Positions 17,993 through 25,976 of a stretch of 64,000 nt of DNA are shown piece after piece (within the stretch, counting starts at the first letter, position 1; every line of letters begins with the position of its first letter). The DNA comes from JAXMAR01 sp046350295 (GTDB lineage: Bacteria; Planctomycetota; Planctomycetia; Gemmatales; Gemmataceae): contig JAXMAR010000007.1 in the NCBI GenBank assembly GCA_046350295.1, positions 142,632 through 206,631 on the forward strand, read 5' to 3'. The translations under genes and the position numbers were made by a program. The notes beneath the pieces were generated by a model, which saw nothing but the letters and a program-made list of their open reading frames with translations, was not told where the DNA came from and did no database searches.

Positions 17993-18856
17993 ATGCGCCT
18001 CGCCACCATCCATACCTGGGCCGGTCCCCGCGCCGCCCTGCTCGCCGGCGATCACTATGTCGACCTGCACGCCAGCAACCCGGCGCTGCCGCCGACCGTC
18101 CGCGCAATCCTCGAAGGAGGCGCGGATTACCTCGAGCTGGCACGGCAAGTGGCCCAGCGCGCGGACACGGTGAAGTATCCGGTTGCGGGCACGCGGCTCG
18201 ACGCGCCGGTTCACGATCCGCGCAAGATCATCTGCGTCGGTCTCAACTACAAGGACCATGCCGCCGAAACGGGGGCGCCGCTGCCCAAGGACCCGATCCT
18301 GTTCAGCAAATACCCGACTGCGCTGGTCGGCCACAACGAGCCGATCGTCCTGCCGCCGGTGAGCCAAGAGGTCGACTACGAGGCGGAGCTGGTTATCGTC
18401 GTCGGCCGGGCCGGCAAGAACATCGCCAGGGAAAACGCCATGGACCACGTCGCCGGCTACACGGTGGGCCACGATGTTTCGGCGCGCGACTGGCAGCTCA
18501 AGAAAGACGGCAAGCAGTGGATGATCGGCAAGACATTCGACACCTTCGCGCCCGCCGGACCGGTGCTGGTGACCAAGGACGAGATTCCCGATCCGCACAA
18601 TCTCGGCATCCGCCTGCGCCTCAACGCCAGACCATGCAGGATTCGAGCACCAAGCAGCTCATCTTCGGGCGCCGGAATTGCTCGCCTACATGTCGCAGGT
18701 ATTCACCCTGGAGCCGGGCGACCTGATCTACACCGGCACCCCCCCGGCGTCGGCGTCGCGCGCAAGCCACCCGTGTATCTCAAGGCCGGGGACGTCGTCG
18801 AAGTCGAGATCGACGGTCTCGGCGTCCTGCGCAATCCCGTGGTCGCGGGCGGGTAA
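17993..18856 (+). CDS. Fumarylacetoacetate hydrolase (FAH) family protein, two compensating frameshifts
   Basis: A GGGAG precedes the ATG at 17993. Motifs of the FAH superfamily are IICVGLNYKDHAAETGAPLP, VDYEAELVIVVGR (with the metal-binding E residues), GYTVGHDVSARDWQLK and QWMIGKTFDTFAPAGP. Between about 18630 and 18750 the frame is shifted and then restored: the other frames read QDSSTKQLIFG and LAYMSQVFTLEPGDLIYTGT, which are family sequence. It finishes with GDVVEVEIDGLGVLRNPVV. Such enzymes hydrolyse or decarboxylate acylpyruvates and 2-oxo-diacids using Mg2+. The specific substrate is unknown. Length is about 285 residues, as usual for the family. Confidence 0.85.
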   Translation: MRLATIHTWAGPRAALLAGDHYVDLHASNPALPPTVRAILEGGADYLELARQVAQRADTVKYPVAGTRLDAPVHDPRKIICVGLNYKDHAAETGAPLPKDPILFSKYPTALVGHNEPIVLPPVSQEVDYEAELVIVVGRAGKNIARENAMDHVAGYTVGHDVSARDWQLKKDGKQWMIGKTFDTFAPAGPVLVTKDEIPDPHNLGIRLRLNARPCRIRAPSSSSSGAGIARLHVAGIHPGAGRPDLHRHPPGVGVARKPPVYLKAGDVVEVEIDGLGVLRNPVVAGG

Positions 18857-19182
18857 ATGAGTTGTCGCCTCGATGGACCACGTCATGCGCTATCTTGTAA
18901 CCGCTCGCATTCGGCCGCAGAAAGAAAGGGAACCTCGCCAGGGCTATCCGGGTTCCGTGAAGTGGATCGCAATCTGTTATTGCGATGTGTCGTCCTCCAA
19001 GTCTGCACCGATCTCGACGGCATCGGGCGACGTTCTCCGGCGCCACAGAAGGCGCCATTACGGCGTGATTGTGCGAACAACGGATTCTAACCCTTGCTAA
19101 GTAAGGCGCCCAGCTCACTTGAACCCCCGGCTTGTGGTCCGAGGACAACTCCGTCCCAACCTCCACTTTCTGGATCCCATCC
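18857..19182. other. Intergenic stretch, nothing recognised
   Basis: 326 bases between the FAH-family gene and the SDR gene. Only short open frames without family features are present. No tRNA-like cloverleaf, terminator or clear promoter could be identified. It presumably carries the SDR promoter. Confidence 0.5.
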
Positions 19183-19910
19183 ATGCCCCGCACCAAAAGT
19201 CGCTCTCGTCACCGGCAGCGCCACCGGCATCGGTCGCGCCCGTCGCCGTCAAGTTTGCCCAGGCCGGTCTCGCCGTCGCGGTCAACTACTCGCGCTCGGA
19301 AGAAGACGCGCGGCAGACCGTCGCGGAGGTGGAGCGCCACGGGCGGCGGCGGCTGTTGTGCCAAGCCAACGTGGCGGAGGAGGCGGCCGTGCGCGACATG
19401 GTGCGGCGCTGCAAGGAAGAGCTGGGCGGGCTGGACATTCTCGTCAACAACGCGGCGATGACGCACTTCATCGATCACCGGGACCTGGCCGGGGCCGCCG
19501 CGGTGTGGGACGAGATCTTCGGCGTCAACGTCAAGGGCCTCTTCTTCTGCTGCAAGGAGGCGATGCCGCTCCTGGAGGAGCGTTCGGGCATCGTCCAACG
19601 TCTCGTCGGTGGCCGGCTTGCAGGGGGTTGGCACTGGTCCCGTACGCCGCGAGCAAGGCGGCGGTGAACAGCATCACGAAATCGCTGGCGCGGGCGTTTG
19701 CGCCGAAGGTGCGCGTCAACGCGGTGGCGCCAGGGCCGGTGCTGACGCGCTGGCTGAAGGGGCGGGAGCAGATGATCGAGAAGTCGATGAGCCGCCACGA
19801 CTCGCGCGGCCACGCCGGAGGACATCGCGGCCGTCGTCTACTTCCTGGCGATGGAGACGAGCCTGATGACGGGGCAGGTCGTGATCGTGGACGGGGGACG
19901 GACGATGTGA
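19183..19910 (+). CDS. Short-chain dehydrogenase/reductase (FabG-like), several frameshifts
   Basis: Read through several shifts, the protein has PKVALVTGSATGIGRA (the TGxxxGxG cofactor motif), VAVKFAQAGLAVAVNYSRSE, LGGLDILVNNAAMTHFIDH (NNAG-type motif), VPYAASKAAVNSITKSLARA (catalytic YxxxK) and VRVNAVAPGPVLTRWLKG. It ends with YFLAMETSLMTGQVVIVDGG. Shifts lie just after the ATG, near 19245, 19600-19640 and 19810. These are NAD(P)(H)-dependent oxidoreductases of the 3-oxoacyl-ACP reductase type, about 245 residues; the true substrate is not known. It is a lone gene; downstream on the other strand is a tiny basic protein gene. Confidence 0.8.
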
Positions 19911-19992
19911 CTCGTTTAGCCGCCGGCCTACGGCCGGCGTGGGCCTCGCCTCAAACGGCGAAGCCCAACACGACGAGAATCGGCGCGGCGAT

Positions 19993-20079
19993 CTACTTGC
20001 GATGGCGGATCTTGGCACGCATGCGGCGTTTCTTGCGACCCACCTTGCGGCGGCCGCTGCCCCGGCGACGGCTTCCCAT
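19993..20079 (-). CDS. 28-residue highly basic protein (AURKAIP1/COX24-like?)
   Basis: A tiny frame, MGSRRRGSGRRKVGRKKRR then MRAKIRHRK, has 17 Arg/Lys residues in 28. A strong AAGGAG ribosome site lies 7 bases before the ATG, which argues for real translation. The KKRRMRAK..RHRK end resembles the small bacterial AURKAIP1/COX24-domain proteins (usually 30-40 residues), which bind the ribosomal small subunit. That assignment is by eye and uncertain. It is divergent from prs, 184 bases away. Confidence 0.55.
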   Translation of the reverse strand: MGSRRRGSGRRKVGRKKRRMRAKIRHRK

Positions 20080-20263
20080 ATCGGCTCCTTGTGATCCTGC
20101 GAAGATATAGTTTTTTGAAGATACCAGTATACGGTTCCAACCTGGAACGGCAAACGGACATTGGCAATCGGACAATCGGGCGCCCGTTCGTCCCGCCCTT
20201 GCCGGGCCCTTCGCGCAATCTTAAAAAACCAGTCCCGGACCCGTCGGACCCCGCGCACTCTCC

Positions 20264-21220
20264 ATGATGAACAACAACAGCAAGCTGAAGGTCTTCAGCG
20301 GCCGGGCGAACGTTCCCCTTGGCGAGAAGATCGCGCAGTGTCTGGGGGATTCGCTCGGCAAGATCACGCTGCAGAACTTCCCGGACGGCGAGTTCCTGGC
20401 CCGCATCGACGAGGACGTGCGCGGGCGGGACGTGTTCGTGGTGCAGCCGACCTGCCCGCCGGTCAACGAAAACATCATGGAGCTGTTGATCATCCTCGAC
20501 AGCCTCAAGCGCGCCAGCGCCGGCCGGGTCACGGCGGTCATTCCCTATTACGGCTACGCTCGTCAGGACCGCAAGGACGTGGGCCGGGTGCCGATCTCGG
20601 CGAAGCTGGTGGCGGACATCCTCACGTCGGCGGGGGCCAATCGCATCCTGGCGCTCGACCTGCACGCGGCTCAGATCCAGGGCTTCTTCGATATTCCGGT
20701 GGACCATCTGCACGCCGGCCCGGTCATCAACGATTACATTCGCGGGCTCAATATCCCGATCGAAGACTTCGTGGTCCTGGCGCCGGATGAGGGGAGCATC
20801 AAGCGATCGCTGCGGCACCAGAAGAAGCTGGGGGGCGCCATCGCCATCGTGGACAAGCGGCGCAGCTCGGCGACCGACACCAAGCAGGCGAACCTGATCG
20901 GCGCCTCGCTCAAGGGCAAGACGGCCGTCATCTTCGACGACATGATCTCGACGGCGGGGAGTGTGGTCGGGGCGGCGGCGACGGCGATGGAAAACGGCGC
21001 CAAGGACGTCTACGCCTGCGCCACGCACGGCGTCTTGTGCGGGGATGCGATCCCCAAGCTGCGCGAGGGGCCGCTCAAGCAGGTCGTCATCACCGACAGC
21101 ATCCCGTTGACGCCGGAAAAGCAATTGCCCAAGATCAAGGTGCTGAGCGTGGCGCCCCTCCTTGCCGACGCGATAAAACGGATTCACTTCAACGAGTCGG
21201 TGAGCCGACTTTTCGAGTAG
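20264..21220 (+). CDS. prs: Ribose-phosphate pyrophosphokinase
   Basis: Makes PRPP from ribose 5-phosphate and ATP, feeding purine, pyrimidine, His and Trp synthesis. 318 intact residues, normal for class I. Landmarks are KVFSGRANVPLGEKIAQCLG, NFPDGEFLARIDEDVRGRDV, the flexible-loop region YYGYARQDRKDVGRVPISAK, the cation/ATP site ALDLHAAQIQGFFDIPVDHL, and the PRPP-binding motif VIFDDMISTAGSV. The first Met codons at 20264/20267 agree with family starts. No operon partner is close: the next gene on this strand begins 95 bases later and is a cell-envelope type protein. Confidence 0.96.
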   Translation: MMNNNSKLKVFSGRANVPLGEKIAQCLGDSLGKITLQNFPDGEFLARIDEDVRGRDVFVVQPTCPPVNENIMELLIILDSLKRASAGRVTAVIPYYGYARQDRKDVGRVPISAKLVADILTSAGANRILALDLHAAQIQGFFDIPVDHLHAGPVINDYIRGLNIPIEDFVVLAPDEGSIKRSLRHQKKLGGAIAIVDKRRSSATDTKQANLIGASLKGKTAVIFDDMISTAGSVVGAAATAMENGAKDVYACATHGVLCGDAIPKLREGPLKQVVITDSIPLTPEKQLPKIKVLSVAPLLADAIKRIHFNESVSRLFE

Positions 21221-21315
21221 CGGTTTTTTTCTTATTTGGCTGTTGCGACGGCTTCCGGTCCGGTTATACTGCCAGGAACGATTTGGAGCCGAACAGCCCC
21301 CGAGGGGACGTAATC

Positions 21316-22312
21316 ATGCGCCGCCTTCTACGTCGCTGGTATGGAGCCTTCCTGGTAGCGGCCCTGCTCGCGCCGCTAGCAACCGTGCTCTTCCTGGGAA
21401 CGAGCAACGCCCAGATCCGTCCGGGAATTCCGGGACCGCCGCCCGGACCAGGCGGCGTGCCACCGGGCCTTCCCGGACCGGGCACGCTCCCTGGCGGCGG
21501 CCCTGGAACCTTCCCCGGACCCGGCATGATCGGCGGGCCCGGCGCCATTCCCGGAGGCCCCGGCACGATTCCGGGCGGCCCCACGATTCCCGGAGTCGGC
21601 ATGATCGGCGGCCCCGGCACTTTCCCCGGACCGGGGACAATTCCCGGCCCTGGCACAATTCCGGGCCCAGGAATGATTGGCGGCGGTTTCGCGGGTGGCG
21701 GTCCTCGCTTCGAGAAAGTTTGGGAATGCGGCAAGTGCAGGAAGGTCATCGGGAATGGCGCCCTGCCTCCGGGCACCTGCCCCTTCTGCGGCGTGAAGAT
21801 CATCAACGGAGCGGACATTCCCGGTCTCACGGGTGGGCCGCCTCCGGGTGTCGGTGGACCTCCGCCGGGTCCCGGCGCCATCATGCCTCCGGGCGTTGGC
21901 GGGCCTCCTCCAGGTCCCGGGGTGGTTATGCCCCCGGGTGGACTCGTGCCGATGCCCACACCGAGCGGTCCTGGCTCCACTCCGGGTGCTCCTCCCGTGT
22001 TCGGTCCGAAGGCGCCCGGTACCGCGCTGATGCGGGAACGACTCCCCCGACGTTTCCGGGTGGATCGCCTCCAGGCATGCCGGTTGCCGGAACCGTGCCG
22101 CCGGGCGGCGGCGCGGCCGCCTGGAATGCCACCGATGCCGGGAGCCGCGGCGCCCGATGAAGCGCTCGGCAAGCCTTCGCAGCGGCCGGCGGATCGAGTC
22201 CCACCGTGAGCGCGGCAAGAGTCTTTCCGGCGGCGCCTGGGCGAGCGTCATCACGGGAATCGTGCTATTCCTAGGATTGATGGCGATGGGCGTGAAAACG
22301 ATCTTTGGCTGA
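21316..22312 (+). CDS. Gly/Pro-rich secreted or membrane protein with zinc ribbon and C-terminal helix, frameshifted
   Basis: The N-terminal signal or anchor (WYGAFLVAALLAPLATVLFL) is followed by about 100 residues made of imperfect PGPGTIPGPG, GPGMIGGPG and PGGPGTIPGG units. Then comes a CxxC-x14-CxxC zinc ribbon (WECGKCRKVIGNGALPPGTC, PFCGVKI). A second Gly/Pro stretch (GGPPPGPGAIMPPGVGG) follows. After shifts between about 22035 and 22160, the likely true C-terminus is read at 22157-22312. It has RSGRRIESHRERGKSLSGG and a transmembrane helix (ASVITGIVLFLGLMAMGV). This suggests a low-complexity extracellular or periplasmic linker held by helices at one or both ends. No function is known. 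Confidence 0.65.
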
Positions 22313-22395
22313 TCCGAAAAAACCGAAGCCCACGACTTTCTCGGTCGTGAAGCACCTGCATCGAAGAGGTTCGCGGCAAAGGACGGGACGCTTTT

Positions 22396-22593
22396 TTAGC
22401 CCTTCGCGGCCAGGGCGACTTGCTTTTCAACGACCACCGGCGCATCGGCGAGCAATTCCTGCCGGTAGATCGGCACATCGCGCGGGGCCTCGATCCCCAA
22501 GCGAATCTTGCCACGATCAATATCCACAATCGTGATGCAGATGTTGTCGTTGATGTAGATCTTCTCACCCAGCTTGCGGCTCAGTACCAACAT
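22396..22593 (-). CDS. csrA: Carbon storage regulator CsrA
   Basis: 65 intact residues: MLVLSRKLGEKIYINDNICI, then VDIDRGKIRLGIEAPRDVPI and YRQEL. CsrA dimers bind GGA-containing hairpins in mRNA leaders and change translation and stability. The RNA-contacting residues at the N-terminal strand (L4, R6) and the R44-type residue near YRQE are in place. The 3'-end overlaps nothing; the gene is convergent with the Gly/Pro-rich protein. A 16-base tail (KQVALAAKG) is slightly longer than in E. coli CsrA. Confidence 0.95.
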   Translation of the reverse strand: MLVLSRKLGEKIYINDNICITIVDIDRGKIRLGIEAPRDVPIYRQELLADAPVVVEKQVALAAKG

Positions 22594-23156
22594 GTCGCTA
22601 CCCTCCTTCGAGCGAGGCCAATTTGTACTGCTGCCCTATTGTACGTCACATTTCCCAGGGACCCGGAAAAGACCATCCGTTTTTCCATCCCTGAGGCCGT
22701 GCTATCAGAAGCAATTCCGATACCAAGGGCGCGAGCCTCAACACCGCTTCGCGGCACGCACCAGCCTTAAGCCCCGAACCAGGGGATATTTGAAACTTGA
22801 ATGAAAATGACGGATTTCCTTCGACCTGTCATTTTCGGAAAAACCTTGACGGTTGCCTTTTTTTGTTCACAAGGAGACACTCTGTGCGAAAAGTGTACAG
22901 CTTGTCGGAAAGAACTTTCCCGATGCGTTGCGAAATCTCCTTGCGGTCCATGCCGATTCATTTGCGAATCTTGCCCATTTTAACACAATGGCGGCTTTGC
23001 AACGCAAAAGGGGACAGTCCCTTCGACCTGGCAAAAGAGCCGGTTTTCGCTCGAGCGAAAAGGGACAGTCCTTTTTGCATGTCAGCCACAATGGCCGTCA
23101 CGCGAATGGTTGGGGGGACGCGGCTGACACCTCATTGTCATTCTCGGAAGATACGC
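22594..23156. other. Long intergenic region with palindromic repeats
   Basis: 563 bases, more AT rich than the surroundings, between csrA and the UvrC-like gene. It should hold both divergent promoters. The only clear structure is the repeat cluster at 23004-23078. Open frames here (e.g. the Cys-rich one at 22801-22983) have no ribosome site and no family features and are not accepted. Confidence 0.5.
23004..23078. repeat. Palindromic repeat cluster (GGGACAGTCC units)
   Basis: Two direct copies of AAAAGGG(G)ACAGTCC (23006-23020 and 23058-23071), each able to fold as GGAC-A-GTCC. Between them lies a perfect 18-bp palindrome, TTTTCGCTCGAGCGAAAA (23044-23061). The outer ends are GCAAAA and TTTTTGC, so the whole unit has inverted flanks. 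It resembles REP-type or small mobile palindromes. Confidence 0.6.
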
Positions 23157-24338
23157 ATGGATGCAGCAAGGCGCACCCGTCTGTACCCCTCCCAATCGTT
23201 TGTCGACTTCGGTCCCCTCGCCCTCCGCGCCCGGACCAGACGCCGCCGCGGCTTGTGCGGCGTCGTGGCGTTCGCCCCGCCCAGCTCCGCGAAAGCAGCT
23301 CATGCTGCTGGCGCCGCGGCTCGGCGCTGGCGTTTACGGCATGATCGACGCCAATGGTCTGCTCCACTATGTCGGCAAGGCGAAGGAACTGCGGGCCCGC
23401 TTGCTCAGCTATTGCCGCGCCGCCAGCCGGCCGCCCAAGGCGACGCACTCGACAAGACCCGCCGCATCGTCTGGGAAGCTGGCCGCGCGGTTCTCGGCGG
23501 CTCCTGCGCATGGAATTGATCAACCCGGCGGCCACGCTCCAACGTCGTCGGCCAGCCCGCTGCCGCGCCCGGCACGGCTTTCTGTCTGGGTCGGCCGCCG
23601 GCATGCCGCTGTCTTCCTGACGCGCCCAGGTCCCCGGAACGGCCAGGCTTCTTTCGGCCCCTTGCCGATGGGGGCGCAGGCTCGAACAGGCGGCCGTGCA
23701 CTCCTCAACGACGTGTTCCAGTACGCGTTGCCCGCAGGCGATGGACATGCGGTTCGCCGAGGAGGCGGAGGCTTTCCGCGGACGGACAGCGGGCTGTCTG
23801 CGCCCTGGACCTGGGGACGTGCCTGGGACCGTGCGCGCCTTGTTCGCGGAAGGACTACTTCGCGGCGGTGAAGCGCACGCGCGTTTCTTACAAGGAACGA
23901 CGAAAACACAATGGCGGCCTTGCGGGCCGGCATGCGCGACCGCGGCCAGCGCTGAGGAGTTCGAACGTGCGGCCGGCTACGCGACAAGCTCCAGTCGCTC
24001 GAATGGCTAGGCAATCGGCTGGAGCGACTGCGGCGCTGCCGGCGAGCTCGTTCATCTACCCCGTGGAGGGCCCCGGCCGGTTGACCTGGTGGTACCTCCT
24101 GCACGCCGGGCGCCCGCTGCTGGCGTACGCCGAAATGCAAGGAAGCTGCGGCGGCCGGCATTCCTGGCGAGCGTTTATGAGCATACGACCATGCGCGGCT
24201 CGTCGACTCCTACGAGCACATGGACGAGATGTTGCTCGCAAGCGCCCTGGTTTCGCGGTTCCCAAGGAACGGCGCCGCCAGCATGACGCCGGAGCAAGCG
24301 GTGGCCCTGTGCGCTTGCAGGGTGAGCGGAGGAAGTGA
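23157..24338 (+). pseudogene. UvrC-like GIY-YIG protein with UVR motif, heavily frameshifted
   Basis: Read across frames, the protein begins MDAARRTRLYPSQSFVDFGP, then has a GIY-YIG nuclease segment (GVYGMIDANGLLHYVGKAKE, LRARLLSYC), family sequence DALDKTRRIVWEAGRAVL and RMELINPAATLQRR, and near 23950-24000 a UvrB/UvrC-type motif (EFERAAG.RDKLQSLEWLG). Towards the end it reads FIYPVEGPG and LVDSYEHMDEM. It therefore resembles excinuclease C-like repair proteins lacking the C-terminal RNase H part. At least eight indels are needed, the highest density in the window, so either local base quality is poor or the gene is decaying. Confidence 0.6.
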
Positions 24339-24584
24339 ATGATCCGCCAAACCGTCACCGTCATCCTCGTGCTTGCGCCGCTCGCCTTTTCCGTCTGGTT
24401 ATTCTTCCGTGATGATACCGAGTATTGGCACTTCCTTGCCGTTGGCGGCGGTCAGGGCGTTCTTGTGGGGCGCCACCTGGCGATGGCGTGGAGCGATGGT
24501 CGGTCTGCCTGTTGTGGCTGTCTGGTGGCGCATCCGCCTTTTATTGTGTTTCTCGTTGTTGGTTGCTTGTACGGAATGGCCTAG
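24339..24584 (+). CDS. Small membrane protein of unknown function, possibly frameshifted
   Basis: 81 residues. A GGAGGA ribosome site sits 5 bases before the ATG, at the end of the UvrC-like gene. The first helix is clear (VTVILVLAPLAFSVWLFF), followed by YWHFLAVGGG and a second hydrophobic region near the end (FIVFLVVGCLYGMA). Another frame reads VVAVWWRIRLLLCFSLLV over the last third, so an indel may alter the C-terminus. No recognisable family. Probably co-transcribed with the gene before it. Confidence 0.5.
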   Translation: MIRQTVTVILVLAPLAFSVWLFFRDDTEYWHFLAVGGGQGVLVGRHLAMAWSDGRSACCGCLVAHPPFIVFLVVGCLYGMA

Positions 24585-24602
24585 CTCCAAAATCCAAGAT
24601 CC

Positions 24603-25940
24603 CTACTTTCCAACCACCCGCATCTGCGTCGAAAGATAATACGGCTGTCCGTTCATCTCATACTCGAGCTCCGCGTAGGTGGCGAGAACGCCGCTCGCCG
24701 GCGCGGCGACGGCGCCGCGAATCGTTCCTCCCTTCGCCGTCGCCGGGCGTTCCTCCCATTTCGCCTTGCGCAGATCGCGCGTCGGGCCCTGGGCCACCCA
24801 GAGGCGGGCCGCCTTGGGCGCGACCGAGGCTTCGACGTCCAGAACCAGCTTCCCATCGAGGTCACGGTGCTTCCAGGTCAGCGTCGGCATCTCCTTCTTG
24901 TAGATCTGGCAATGGACGAACGCCGCCAGCGTGCTCAGGGAGCGATTGCGGTCTTTCTTGCCGTCGGCCTGCTCCTGGGTCAGGTTGTGCCCGGCGTTGG
25001 GCACGTACAGGACCCAGCGCGGGCACTTGAGGTCGTCCCAGTAGAGATTGAGCGCATCGGTCGTCCAGTAGGGATCGTTGGCCCCGTTGATGATCATCGT
25101 CGGCATCTTCAGCTTGTCGCGGTAATGCCAGGGATCGATCATGCGCCAGAGTTTTCTCGCCTCTTCCGTGTCGGGAATCGGCACCAGGCCGCGCCGGGTA
25201 TAGTCCTTGATCATGTCGCTGAATGTGCCGAACGACTCGAGCTGGTGCGGAATCTGCTTCTGGAAGTTCAGCGTGTCAATGACCGCCGGCGCGATGGCCT
25301 GCACGCGCGCATCGGCCGCCCCGGTGAGCCAGGTGGTCCAGCCCCGTTTGGAGGCGCCCGAGACGACGAAGCGGGTGATGTTGAGCTTCAACTCTTTCTT
25401 GCAGAACTCCTGCAAGGCGTCCATCGCCCGCACAAGGCTCTTCACCATCGGAAACAGGAGCGGCCAGTCGCCGTCCTTCGTTTTGAGGTAACGGACGAAG
25501 GTCTCGGCGATGAGGGCGTCCTCGCTGAACTTGCCTTCCAGGAGTGGCTGATTGGGGATGCCGAAGAGCAGGGCGACCGGCGCCTTCATCCGCAGGGCCA
25601 GGTCCATGCCGAAGACGGCCGAGGCGACGCCGGGCTTGCCGCCCTGGTTCCAGAGGAACATCGAGCCGTTGCTGTCGATGCCCTTGGGGATGAAGAGCTG
25701 GATGTCGTGCTCCCACTTGACCCCCTGCCACTCCTGCGACACCAGCAGCAGGTGATACATCGTCCCGTCCTTGAGGTCGACCGTGCTCTTGTGCGTCCAG
25801 GAGAAGACCTTGTCCGGCTTCTTGACGTACTCGAAGAGGTCGGCCCGGGCCGAGCCGGCGCCGACGCCAAGAAGACCGACCAGAACGCCGAGCGCGGCTC
25901 GAGCACGCGACGCCCCCATCACGACCGTGCCTCTCCCCAT
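24603..25940 (-). CDS. PhoPQ-activated pathogenicity-related (PqaA-like) protein
   Basis: 445 intact residues with a signal peptide (LGVLVGLLGVGAGSARA). The mature protein is an alpha/beta-hydrolase-like PhoPQ_related family member: FVVSGASKRGWTTWLTGAAD gives the presumed nucleophile Ser in the family's GASKRGWT motif, IINGANDPYWTTDALNLYWD the acid loop, and YVPNAGHNLTQ the His. A beta-sandwich-like C-terminal part follows (LTWKHRDLDGKLVLDVEA). The family is exported; its substrate is unknown despite the name, which comes from Salmonella regulation. The upstream ATG at 25940 is used; a second in-frame ATG 7 codons later is equally possible. Confidence 0.85.
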   Translation of the reverse strand: MGRGTVVMGASRARAALGVLVGLLGVGAGSARADLFEYVKKPDKVFSWTHKSTVDLKDGTMYHLLLVSQEWQGVKWEHDIQLFIPKGIDSNGSMFLWNQGGKPGVASAVFGMDLALRMKAPVALLFGIPNQPLLEGKFSEDALIAETFVRYLKTKDGDWPLLFPMVKSLVRAMDALQEFCKKELKLNITRFVVSGASKRGWTTWLTGAADARVQAIAPAVIDTLNFQKQIPHQLESFGTFSDMIKDYTRRGLVPIPDTEEARKLWRMIDPWHYRDKLKMPTMIINGANDPYWTTDALNLYWDDLKCPRWVLYVPNAGHNLTQEQADGKKDRNRSLSTLAAFVHCQIYKKEMPTLTWKHRDLDGKLVLDVEASVAPKAARLWVAQGPTRDLRKAKWEERPATAKGGTIRGAVAAPASGVLATYAELEYEMNGQPYYLSTQMRVVGK

Positions 25941-25976
25941 GAGCTGATCCTCGTTGTGAGTACAAGTGACTGTCGG

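Noticed and set aside
22801..22983. Cys-rich 60-codon frame (CEKCTACRKELSRC)
   Set aside because: No ribosome site, no homologous family recognised, located in an AT-richer spacer with repeats.
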